Positions 56,795 through 64,000 of a stretch of DNA of 64,000 nucleotides are shown piece by piece; positions within the stretch are counted from its first letter, which is position 1; every line of letters begins with the position of its first letter. The position numbers were made by a program, and so were the translations under genes. The notes under the pieces are model-generated. The model ran no database searches, was not told where the DNA came from, and was given only the letters and a program-made list of their open reading frames with translations. Source of the DNA: Akkermansiaceae bacterium (GTDB lineage: Bacteria > Verrucomicrobiota > Verrucomicrobiia > Verrucomicrobiales > DEV007); assembly GCA_024233005.1 (NCBI GenBank), contig JACKQE010000011.1, positions 124,001 to 188,000 on the forward strand. The letters run 5' to 3'.

Positions 56795-57175
56795 TCAGGC
56801 GAAAGCGTGGGCCTGCAGCACCTCCAGATCCACAAATTCCAGGGTCGAAGCGTGGGTCGCTTCCAGAATGACCTTGGGTGCTTTGCCGGCTTCATGGGCT
56901 TCGACCCACCGTTCCACGCAGAGGCACCAGCGGTCCCCCGCGGTCAAGCCTGGGAACTGATACTGTGGAACGGGGGTGGAAAGGTCGTTCCCCATCTGTT
57001 GGGAAAATTCCAAGAACTCTTCCGTCATCACGGCACAAACCGTATGAATGCCCTGGTCCCCTCCGCCTGTGTGGCAGAAGCCATCCCGGAAATACCCGGT
57101 CATGGGATCCATGCAACATGCGGTAAGTCGTGTGCCCAGAACGTTGAGCGAGCGAAGAGGAATGTTCTCTGGCAT
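56795..57175 (-). CDS. DUF2237 family protein
   Basis: The protein has 126 residues. LNVLGTRLTACCMDPMTGYF, RDGFCHTGGGDQGIHTVCAV and PGLTAGDRWCLCVERWVEA are the family's conserved segments, rich in Cys, Gly and His. The family is widespread with no known reaction. It is the first gene of an operon with phr and the DoxX-like gene, which suggests a link to light or oxidative stress; that link is inferred from order only. Confidence 0.88.
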   Translation of the reverse strand: MPENIPLRSLNVLGTRLTACCMDPMTGYFRDGFCHTGGGDQGIHTVCAVMTEEFLEFSQQMGNDLSTPVPQYQFPGLTAGDRWCLCVERWVEAHEAGKAPKVILEATHASTLEFVDLEVLQAHAFA

Positions 57176-57277
57176 TCGGAAAGTAATCGTGGCTTTCTCC
57201 CATTAGGCAAGAGAACAGTTCGGGGTGAGCTGGAAACGGAAACCGGAAAAACTGCGGAATCGCACTCTCCGGGCATG

Positions 57278-57312
57278 AAAAAGCCGGAACGGAAATCCCG
57301 TGCCGGCTTTTT
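57278..57312. terminator. Rho-independent terminator for the 57351-57872 gene
   Basis: Stem AAAAGCCGG/CCGGCTTTT around a 17-base loop, flanked by A and T runs. It lies 38 bases past the stop of the minus-strand barrel gene. Confidence 0.85.
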
Positions 57313-57350
57313 AGAGGGGCCGCGCCAAGGCCGCGGTGGGTGTGCCAGGA

Positions 57351-57872
57351 TTAAAATTTGAAGCGCATCCCGACACGGAGGACTTGGTAGGTGTCGACGA
57401 CATCCTTCTTTCCACTTTCAGGGAAGGTGTAGGTCCAGTCTCCAAAAGCGCCCATGTTGCCGGTGATCTTGACGTCCACGCCGACCCCGGCGCGCCCGAT
57501 CAGGGCATTTTCAGTTCCGTCGTGCAACCCAATGCCGGCGAAGACATAGGGCGATACAATACTGTTGATGGGGAGACGGAGCACTCCGTCGGCGGCGTAA
57601 TTGCCCAAAGTGGAATTTTTATAATCTGCCCACTGCGCGAGTCCGGAAAGGCCAACGTAATTGTTGAAAAAGTAGTCGACCGCGATGCCGCCTCCCATGG
57701 AGTTGTCGGAATCATCGCTGGGCATCAAATACATGGCGTAAGGCTTCACACTGAGGCCTTCAGAGAAATAGCCGCCATCCACATAAGAAGGGCCGGTGGT
57801 GGCCATGCTGTAGCTGCCAGCGAAAGAAGCTCCAGGGAGAACAAGCAGGAGAAGGGTGAGTAGTTTCTTCAT
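57351..57872 (-). CDS. Small outer-membrane beta-barrel protein
   Basis: The protein has 173 residues with signal peptide MKKLLTLLLLVLPGASFAGS. Strands such as LSVKPYAMYLMPSDDSDNSM, SPYVFAGIGLHDGTENALIG and GAFGDWTYTF, and the final VLRVGMRFKF with a C-terminal Phe, fit an OmpA/OmpX-like eight-stranded barrel. The function is unknown. A near-consensus promoter lies about 20 bases upstream and a terminator downstream, so it is a single-gene unit. Confidence 0.75.
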   Translation of the reverse strand: MKKLLTLLLLVLPGASFAGSYSMATTGPSYVDGGYFSEGLSVKPYAMYLMPSDDSDNSMGGGIAVDYFFNNYVGLSGLAQWADYKNSTLGNYAADGVLRLPINSIVSPYVFAGIGLHDGTENALIGRAGVGVDVKITGNMGAFGDWTYTFPESGKKDVVDTYQVLRVGMRFKF

Positions 57873-57891
57873 ATCAGGACAAGTTTTGATA

Positions 57892-57919
57892 ATTTTACCA
57901 AATCTACCAAAAATATCAA
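57892..57919 (-). promoter_or_regulatory. Putative promoter of the small barrel gene
   Basis: On the minus strand, TTGATA (57919-57914), a 16-base spacer and TAAAAT (57897-57892). Transcription would start near 57886, 14 bases before the ATG at 57872. Confidence 0.5.
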
Positions 57920-58004
57920 TTAAAATTTATAGTTTAGAAGTATTAAATAAAAATTGATCTGTTTTGGAGTTGTCCTACGGGACCTATTTGGAGAGCATTC
58001 CTCC

Positions 58005-59753
58005 ATGATTCGTCTTCGACTTCCGATTTTTGGGCTTCTGCTTGGGGGGCTTCTGCTGTTCACCGGTTTTCTTTTTGCCGGCTCCAGCGCGGAACGTCCC
58101 AACATTGTGCTCATCATGTCGGATGACATGGGCTTTTCTGACATCGGTTGCTACGGGAGCGAAATCAATACCCCGAACTTGGATGCTCTCGCCGCGGGAG
58201 GAGTCCGTTTCACTCAGTTTTACAACACGTCTCGGTGTTGCCCGACGCGGGCCAGCCTGCTCACAGGTCTCTATCCCCATCAGGCCGGGGTCGGTCACAT
58301 GATGGAGGACAAGGGGTTCGAAGGTTACCGTGGCGATCTGAACCGGCATTGCCTGACCATCGCCGAAGTCCTTCGCACGGCGGGTTACCGCACCTACATG
58401 ACCGGGAAATGGCACGTCACCAAGATCGTGAAACCAGGTAGCGATGCCGACAAGTTGAACTGGCCATTGCAGCGTGGATTTGACCGTTTTTACGGGACCA
58501 TCCACGGCGCAGGCAGTTTCTTCGATCCGAACACCCTGACGCGTGACAACACTTACATTTCCCCGTTCGATGATGCCGCCTACCGTCCGGAGGAACCCTA
58601 CTACTACACGCATGCTCTGACGGACCACGCGGTCCGGTTCATCCGGGATCATCAGAAGGACCATGCGGAGGCGCCCTTTTTTCTCTACCTGCCCTACACG
58701 GCGGCTCATTGGCCGCTGCATGCTCTGCCTGCCGATATCGCCAAGTACAAGGGACGCTACGATGCCGGCTACGATGCCATCCGGGCGGCACGTTATGAAA
58801 AAATGAAAGCCCTCGGACTTATCGACGCCTCCGCCGAGCTTTCCCCTGCCGCCGGCAACTGGTCCGAAGTGAACGACAAAGCCTGGGAAGCTGCAAACAT
58901 GGAAGTTTATGCGGCAATGATCGACAGCATGGACCAGGGGATTGGCAAGATCATGGCCTGCCTCCGGGAAACGCACTACTGGGACAACACGCTGGTGCTG
59001 TTCCTCCAGGACAACGGCGGTTGTGCCGAAGGGATGGGGCGGGGCAACAAGAATCCCGCGCCTCCGGTGAGGGCCGGTCAGCCAAGTTTGAAACCCGTGG
59101 CTGCTGATTTCCTGCAGCCCGACATGATCCCGCGCCAGACGCGTGACGGTTTCCCGATGAGGCAGGGACAGGGAGTGATCCCAGGAGGCGCCGACACCTA
59201 CCAGGGGTATGGTCAAGCCTGGGCCAATGTGTCCAACACTCCCTTCCGTGAATACAAGCATTGGGTTCATGAAGGAGGGATTTCCACCCCCTTGATCGCG
59301 CATTGGCCAAACGGCATTGGCCGCCAGGGAGAGTTGGAACGCACCCCCGGTCACCTGATCGATATCATGGCCACCTGTGTTGACGTCGCCGGTGCCACGT
59401 ATCCTCAGACCGCCCATGAGGGGCAGTCGATTCATCCCCTGGAAGGGCGCAGTCTCGTTCCGGCGTTTGCGGGGAAACCTGTCGAGCGGGAGGCCATCTA
59501 CTGGGAGCATGAAGGCAACCGGGCCGTCCGTGTCGGGGATTGGAAGCTTGTGGCCAAAGGCGCCACGAATCCCTGGGAACTATACGACATCGCTCACGAC
59601 CGATCCGAGATGCACAATCAGGCGGAGGTGGAACCGGAGCGGGTGCGGGAAATGGGGGCTCTCTGGCAGGCCTGGGCGGAGCGGTCCGATGTGCTGCCGC
59701 TCAATCCTCCGTTGCCGCGGAAGAATTCGGGAAAGACAAAGCCCCCCCGGTGA
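58005..59753 (+). CDS. Arylsulfatase (type I, formylglycine-dependent), secreted
   Basis: ATG 58005 gives 582 residues with a hydrophobic signal (IFGLLLGGLLLFTGFLFAGS). The metal-binding N-terminus reads RPNIVLIMSDDMGFSD. The active-site motif is SRCCPTRASLLTGLYPHQAG: C78 (in CxPxR) must be converted to formylglycine by FGE. GKWHVTK, PFFLYLPYTAAHWPLHALP and the QDNGG metal site complete the fold. It hydrolyses a sulfate ester, probably of a polysaccharide, outside the cytoplasm. It lacks a neighbouring intact FGE gene; the FGE-like remains at 23.4 kb are broken. Confidence 0.95.
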   Translation: MIRLRLPIFGLLLGGLLLFTGFLFAGSSAERPNIVLIMSDDMGFSDIGCYGSEINTPNLDALAAGGVRFTQFYNTSRCCPTRASLLTGLYPHQAGVGHMMEDKGFEGYRGDLNRHCLTIAEVLRTAGYRTYMTGKWHVTKIVKPGSDADKLNWPLQRGFDRFYGTIHGAGSFFDPNTLTRDNTYISPFDDAAYRPEEPYYYTHALTDHAVRFIRDHQKDHAEAPFFLYLPYTAAHWPLHALPADIAKYKGRYDAGYDAIRAARYEKMKALGLIDASAELSPAAGNWSEVNDKAWEAANMEVYAAMIDSMDQGIGKIMACLRETHYWDNTLVLFLQDNGGCAEGMGRGNKNPAPPVRAGQPSLKPVAADFLQPDMIPRQTRDGFPMRQGQGVIPGGADTYQGYGQAWANVSNTPFREYKHWVHEGGISTPLIAHWPNGIGRQGELERTPGHLIDIMATCVDVAGATYPQTAHEGQSIHPLEGRSLVPAFAGKPVEREAIYWEHEGNRAVRVGDWKLVAKGATNPWELYDIAHDRSEMHNQAEVEPERVREMGALWQAWAERSDVLPLNPPLPRKNSGKTKPPR

Positions 59754-59976
59754 CACCCGTTTCCTACTGGCTGGGAATAGAGGGAGGCTTGTTTTGCTGC
59801 ACCGCAACCGGTGTGCTTTTCGGGAACCAACGTCCGTCGATTCTTTGTTTGAAGGGGCACCGGTGCGCCTGACCCGAATGGAAACTGCCCCCCAGAGGGA
59901 GCCGCCGACAGGGATCTGGATTTCAGCCGGATCCTGGATGCCAGGCCCGGGAAGGAAATGCCGGAATTGGCCCGAG
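59754..59976. other. Intergenic space between two convergent sulfatase-family genes
   Basis: 223 bases with no gene, no clear terminator and no notable repeat. Confidence 0.4.
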
Positions 59977-62900
59977 TTAATGGGGAGCCGATCCCAGACT
60001 TTTCAGGAAGGCCACCAGATCGAGGAGTTCCTCTTTGCTGAGGGCCTGATCGAGACCGGCGGGCATGAGTGAGACCGGAGAGGGTTCGATCGCGCTGATC
60101 GATTGCCGCGGCAGCGAAACCTCCTCTCCGGCGGCATTGACAAGGTGGACGGCGGTGGCGGTTTCCCGTTGGATCAGTCCCAAGAGAGGGGATCCTGATG
60201 TGAGCCGAATGACATAAGGCTCGAAATCCCGGGCGAAGGACTCGCTCGGATACAGGATGCTTTCCAAGAGATCGCGGCGCGTCCGAATTTGGCCAATAGT
60301 AGTGAGATCAGGTCCGATGGCGCGTCCCAGATCACCCACCCGGTGACAGGTGATGCAGGCGCCTTTTCCGGATTCGTAGACCACTCTGCCCCGGGTGGCA
60401 TCCCCGCGGTTCAACTCCGGCTCCAAGGAGGCGAGGCGGGCCTCCCGCTCCATCCCGCTGCGGCGCAGTCGATCGATGACAGGCAGGAATTTCCGCATGG
60501 TGGTTGCGGGGAAACGACCGGCCAACCGCTCCAACTCCTCGGGAGGCACATTTCCCAATCCAGGAGATTTGGGAAGGGCCGCGGCAAGGGCATCGCCCAC
60601 TGCGGGATCGGTCGATTCCGAGAAGGCGGGCAGCAGCACTGGCAACTCCAACGGTCCAGCCAGACTCGTCCGGGCGGCCAGAAGAGTCAATTGGGCTGGC
60701 GTCAACCGGGCTTCGCCGAGCAGTCGGCAGGCTTCGAGGCGTTGGGAGGCTTCCTGGGCGGAATCGATCAGACCCAGGAGCAGCTTCCAGGATTCCTCCG
60801 GCAAGGCGATCCCTTTTCTGGCTCCACCCGCGCGCAAGGCATGCACCCGCTGCAAGGCCGGGCGGGAGACATCTGCGGCAATGGCTTTCAACTGTTCGCT
60901 AAAAGGAGTCGTGTCTCGGAAGCGTCCGACCACCTGCAGGGCGGGGAGAAGGAGTGGGGCGTCGGAGGGACCTGAAAGGGTTTCCCGAATCGGGACGATC
61001 CATTCCGGCGCCGCGGTCAGTGCCTCCGGGCTGGCGAGGAGGCTGCGATAAACCGAGGCCACCAAGGAAGCCTCGCCGGTGCCAAGCATTTGCGTTAGCA
61101 GGGCCGGCATCGGAGGGGTGGAGAGGAAGTGGGGCGCCACCTGCTCGAGGATGGCGAGGTGCGTGGTTTCACTGGCAAGGTGGCCGGCATCCAGCCAGTC
61201 ACGAAACCGGTTGGCCAGCGCGGCATCCCAATCAGGGTGGTTGGGGACGATTTCCACGGCGGTTTCCCGGAGCTGGGGATCGGCGGATTCCAAAAACGGG
61301 AGCAGGGTCAGCACATCGAGAGTGGAATTTGGCATTTGATCCAGCGCACGGAGAGCCGCCTTCTGACGCAGGGCATTTCCCGGCTCGAGACCGGCCCGGA
61401 CGGCCTCGGGATCGGCGATTTGGATGAGGGCGTAGGTCACCGCGTGCCGCAGAAACCCGTCGGACGCTTCTCGGCCGGCCACGCCGAGCAGGGCGCCGGC
61501 AGCCCTGCCGGTCCCGATACGGCCCAGAAGGGCGGCGGCAGAGCGCTGCACGGCCGGAAAGCGTCCGTCGCGGCAGAGGGCCATCAGCTTGGTCTCCAGA
61601 TCGCGGTTGAGCTGGCGTTCAAATTTGGCCTCCTTGGGATCATGGGAGGCCAGCGCTTCGCGGGACCGGTTGGCGAGGAGGGCATTGCACGCCGCCTGGC
61701 GGACCTCGGGGTGGCTGTCATCCAGTGCTTTGGCCACCTGGAGAGTGGCCTCGGTGAAATCCATCCGTGCCAGCGTGAACAGGGCGCAGAGCCGGATCGA
61801 GGGGCGGATTTCCTGATCGGTGACGAGGGCCTCGAGCACCCCGAGGGAGGGCTCTCCGCGGATCGCCAGCTCGGTCATGGCTTTTTCCCGCACCGCCGCG
61901 CTTGGTGAGCCGAACCGGTCAGCGAGCGCTTCTTCATTGAGTTTGGTCCAATCATCAGACACTCCGAAGGCATCCTCATTGCGATGGGGCAGGCCGGAAG
62001 GGCGGATGCGGTAGATTGCCCCGGGGATCTCGGGCTTGGCAGTCTGGGAGGTGGGGCACCCGATCCGGAACCAGCCACCCGTATCGACCACGAGGAGATC
62101 CCCATTGGGATCCTCCAGCACATCGGTGAGATGAGCGTCGCGTTGTTCCACGCGGAAAATGGTCTCGGTCAATCCGGCTTCGTAGGTCGAACCGGCAGGC
62201 TGGATCACCGTGCGAGTGACCTTCTGGGTGTTGAAATGGGCGACCAAAAGATTGTTCCGCCAAGCCTCGCTCAATCTCCCGGTGCGGTAGCGAGTCATCC
62301 CGGAGACGGCGACATGTCCGAAGTTGTGGATTTCAGAAAGCAGGGGGCCGCTGCGCGGAAACTCCGAGAGCACGCCGGTCTGATCCGCACGGGGGTAAAC
62401 TCCTCCCCAGATCCAATGCACCAGGACATCGCCCCGTGGCCGGCCATGAAAGAGGTTCACCGTCCCAAGAACTTCGCCTTCATCGCTGAAGTCGAGTTCC
62501 ACCGGATTGTCCATGCCCCCGCCCGCGAAGACCTGGACATCGGAGCCGTCGGGGCGGCAGGACCAGATGCGGGCTCCTTTGGCCTCGGAGACCAGGGCCC
62601 CGCTCCGGGGATCATGAACGGAATGGCCTTTGCGGCCATGGCACCAGTAAATGCGACCATTGGGATGGAGGAACGGACCGTGGACATCGGCGGCATTGCC
62701 GGTGAAATCAAAGCCGGTCACCAGTTCCTCCCGGGTTTCGGCCACTCCGTCGTCATTCTCGTCCTCAAATCTCCACAAGCTGGGGGGGGACATCACGAAA
62801 AGCGAGCCCTGTGCCCAGAGCACTCCCTGGGGAAAGGTCAATCCATCGGCAAAGACGGTTTTTTCATCATACAAGCCATCATTGTTGAGATCGGTCAGCC

Positions 62901-64000
62901 TGACGATCGAGTTGGGTTGTTGCTTCAGGAGCTCCTCTTTGGTCAGGTTGAGCCCGGCATTTTCCGCGACAAAGAGCCGTCCCTGGTCGTCAAAGGTGGC
63001 CATCACCGGGTGCTTCACCAACGGCGGGGCCGCCGCGACCTCGGCGATGAGCCCCGGCGGCAGTTCGACCGCCGGAGGATGCCAGTCTGGATCGATCGCG
63101 GGAAGCGGCACGGGAACTGGTTTGGAAGTGGTCGGTTTGGTTGGCCCGGTGGAAGTCGCCCGGCCCCAGACCAGGGTATGGGGTTGCGAGGTCCCGCCTT
63201 TCCAGAGATCGTGGGCCGGTTCGGCGTGTTGTGAGAAAAAGGCGGTCAAGCGCTCCTGCAGCGCTCCTTTCCTGGCCACCACTTCAGTTCTGGAGTCGGC
63301 CAGGAGGTTTTGCCGCTCCCCGGGGTCCTCAGTCAAATGGTAGAGCTCATCGTGGCCCGGACCAAAGCGCTCCACATATTTCCAGTCCTCGGTGCGGATG
63401 CAGCGCAGTTCCTCATACTCGTAGAACACTTCGTTGGTCCAGCCGGAGGCGGTGGCGGCATTTTCGGATGTCAATGCCCCGGCATAACTCCGTCCCGGTG
63501 AGCGCTTCCGCTCCGGCCATTGTTCCTCCAGGTCCAGCAGGTCCAACACCGTGGGGAGAAAGTCGTAGTTGCTGACCATCCGCGATTCCACCCGGTCCGC
63601 CTCGATGCGACCGGGTTGGCGGAAAATGAGCGGTACCCGCATGGAATGCTCCAGCGCGTTGACCGGACGGGTGTGGTCCCCCATGCCCCAGATGCCGTGC
63701 TGGCCTCCAGCCCAGCCCTGGTCGGCGGCAAAGACCACCAGAGTGTTCTGGTCCACCCCGAGCGCCTTGAGCTTGTCGAGCACCGCTCCCACGCCATCGT
63801 CCACCGCGCTGACCTCCTCGGCGTAGCGGCGGATGGCGGTGAGGTCACCAAAGTACTCCCGGTTGTTGTATTGGGAGGGATCAATGACCCCCCGGGGAAA
63901 AGAGGGCAGGGGCTCTTTCGCGTAGATTTCCGTCCAGCGGTTGCCTGAGGGTTTCAGTTGGAGGCGGCTCAGTCCATAGGGCCCGTTGTATGCCAAATAG
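59977..64000 (-). CDS. Sulfatase / PVC-type dehydrogenase propeller / HEAT / cytochrome c fusion, partial
   Basis: The frame is open to the right edge; the visible part has about 1,341 residues and the true start lies outside (the first candidate codon, TTG 63998, sits mid-domain). Residues 1-250 are the C-terminal half of a sulfatase (FAADQGWAGGQHGIWGMGDH; MRVPLIFRQPG; EDWKYVERFG; LYHLTEDPGERQNLL). About 310-690 is a PVC-type membrane-bound dehydrogenase/glucose-dehydrogenase-like propeller (PPGLIAEVAAAPPLVKHPVM; RLFVAENAG; LTDLNNDGLYDEKTVFADGL; GGMDNPVELDFSDEGEVLGT). About 700-1170 is HEAT-like repeats. A heme motif CITCH near 1214 is in the usual context GKGACITCHRVGDLGRAIGP. All are extracytoplasmic families. 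The visible half cannot show the CxPxR motif. Confidence 0.85.
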   Translation of the reverse strand, partial: YLAYNGPYGLSRLQLKPSGNRWTEIYAKEPLPSFPRGVIDPSQYNNREYFGDLTAIRRYAEEVSAVDDGVGAVLDKLKALGVDQNTLVVFAADQGWAGGQHGIWGMGDHTRPVNALEHSMRVPLIFRQPGRIEADRVESRMVSNYDFLPTVLDLLDLEEQWPERKRSPGRSYAGALTSENAATASGWTNEVFYEYEELRCIRTEDWKYVERFGPGHDELYHLTEDPGERQNLLADSRTEVVARKGALQERLTAFFSQHAEPAHDLWKGGTSQPHTLVWGRATSTGPTKPTTSKPVPVPLPAIDPDWHPPAVELPPGLIAEVAAAPPLVKHPVMATFDDQGRLFVAENAGLNLTKEELLKQQPNSIVRLTDLNNDGLYDEKTVFADGLTFPQGVLWAQGSLFVMSPPSLWRFEDENDDGVAETREELVTGFDFTGNAADVHGPFLHPNGRIYWCHGRKGHSVHDPRSGALVSEAKGARIWSCRPDGSDVQVFAGGGMDNPVELDFSDEGEVLGTVNLFHGRPRGDVLVHWIWGGVYPRADQTGVLSEFPRSGPLLSEIHNFGHVAVSGMTRYRTGRLSEAWRNNLLVAHFNTQKVTRTVIQPAGSTYEAGLTETIFRVEQRDAHLTDVLEDPNGDLLVVDTGGWFRIGCPTSQTAKPEIPGAIYRIRPSGLPHRNEDAFGVSDDWTKLNEEALADRFGSPSAAVREKAMTELAIRGEPSLGVLEALVTDQEIRPSIRLCALFTLARMDFTEATLQVAKALDDSHPEVRQAACNALLANRSREALASHDPKEAKFERQLNRDLETKLMALCRDGRFPAVQRSAAALLGRIGTGRAAGALLGVAGREASDGFLRHAVTYALIQIADPEAVRAGLEPGNALRQKAALRALDQMPNSTLDVLTLLPFLESADPQLRETAVEIVPNHPDWDAALANRFRDWLDAGHLASETTHLAILEQVAPHFLSTPPMPALLTQMLGTGEASLVASVYRSLLASPEALTAAPEWIVPIRETLSGPSDAPLLLPALQVVGRFRDTTPFSEQLKAIAADVSRPALQRVHALRAGGARKGIALPEESWKLLLGLIDSAQEASQRLEACRLLGEARLTPAQLTLLAARTSLAGPLELPVLLPAFSESTDPAVGDALAAALPKSPGLGNVPPEELERLAGRFPATTMRKFLPVIDRLRRSGMEREARLASLEPELNRGDATRGRVVYESGKGACITCHRVGDLGRAIGPDLTTIGQIRTRRDLLESILYPSESFARDFEPYVIRLTSGSPLLGLIQRETATAVHLVNAAGEEVSLPRQSISAIEPSPVSLMPAGLDQALSKEELLDLVAFLKSLGSAPH

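Noticed and set aside
63996..63998. TTG as the real start of the right-edge fusion gene
   Set aside because: It falls inside a sulfatase domain (LAYNGPYGLS corresponds to a mid-domain strand), so the gene must begin beyond the window.

Overview
This 64 kb window looks like chromosomal DNA of a member of the Verrucomicrobiota (PVC superphylum). The inference rests on gene families, not on an rRNA gene. They include a DUF1549/DUF1553 planctomycete-type cytochrome protein paired with a DUF1501 Tat protein, a WD40 protein with a PVC cytochrome domain, a sulfatase joined to a PVC-type dehydrogenase/HEAT/heme module, a double FG-GAP/UnbV protein, and many secreted enzymes. The DNA is GC-rich and most start codons have no Shine-Dalgarno sequence, even in the ribosomal protein genes.

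Layout. 1-9 kb (minus): a partial DUF937 protein, a beta-helix protein translationally coupled to a 1,255-residue double-propeller UnbV protein, and a WD40/cytochrome c protein. 9-15 kb: a PPC-domain protein, then two divergent copies of a two-gene membrane cassette (a small protein with an FPMYS motif plus a multi-spanning HTTM-like protein). 15.5-17.2 kb: leuA. 17.4-27.3 kb is an accessory stretch: the DUF1501/DUF1549 pair, a beta-barrel protein, a PIG-L deacetylase, a sialidase-like protein and a small phosphatase. Between them lie gene remains: a chimera of a serine hydrolase and a formylglycine-generating enzyme, an IS110-like transposase fragment and a GH5-like fragment. 27.3-28.6 kb: a solitary ketoacyl synthase.

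28.7-42.3 kb is the conserved core: tRNA-Thr, tuf, tRNA-Trp, secE, nusG, rplK, rplA, rplJ, rplL, rpoB, rpoC and a strong terminator. Several intergenic spaces here hold perfect hairpins.

42.5-64 kb: an SDR oxidoreductase, aldose epimerase, glutamate dehydrogenase, a HlyD-type adaptor coupled to a squalene-cyclase-like toroid protein, a Tat sugar isomerase-like protein, outer-membrane barrels, a VOC protein with an SGNH hydrolase, a GntP permease, a DUF2237-photolyase-DoxX operon, an arylsulfatase, and a giant sulfatase/dehydrogenase/HEAT/cytochrome fusion that runs off the right edge.

The accessory genes fit a life of breaking down sulfated or otherwise complex polysaccharides at the cell surface; that is inference. 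The best candidates for undescribed biology are the mirrored FPMYS/HTTM cassettes, the sulfatase-dehydrogenase-cytochrome fusion and the HlyD-toroid pair. No CRISPR array, rRNA operon, prophage or intact insertion sequence was seen.
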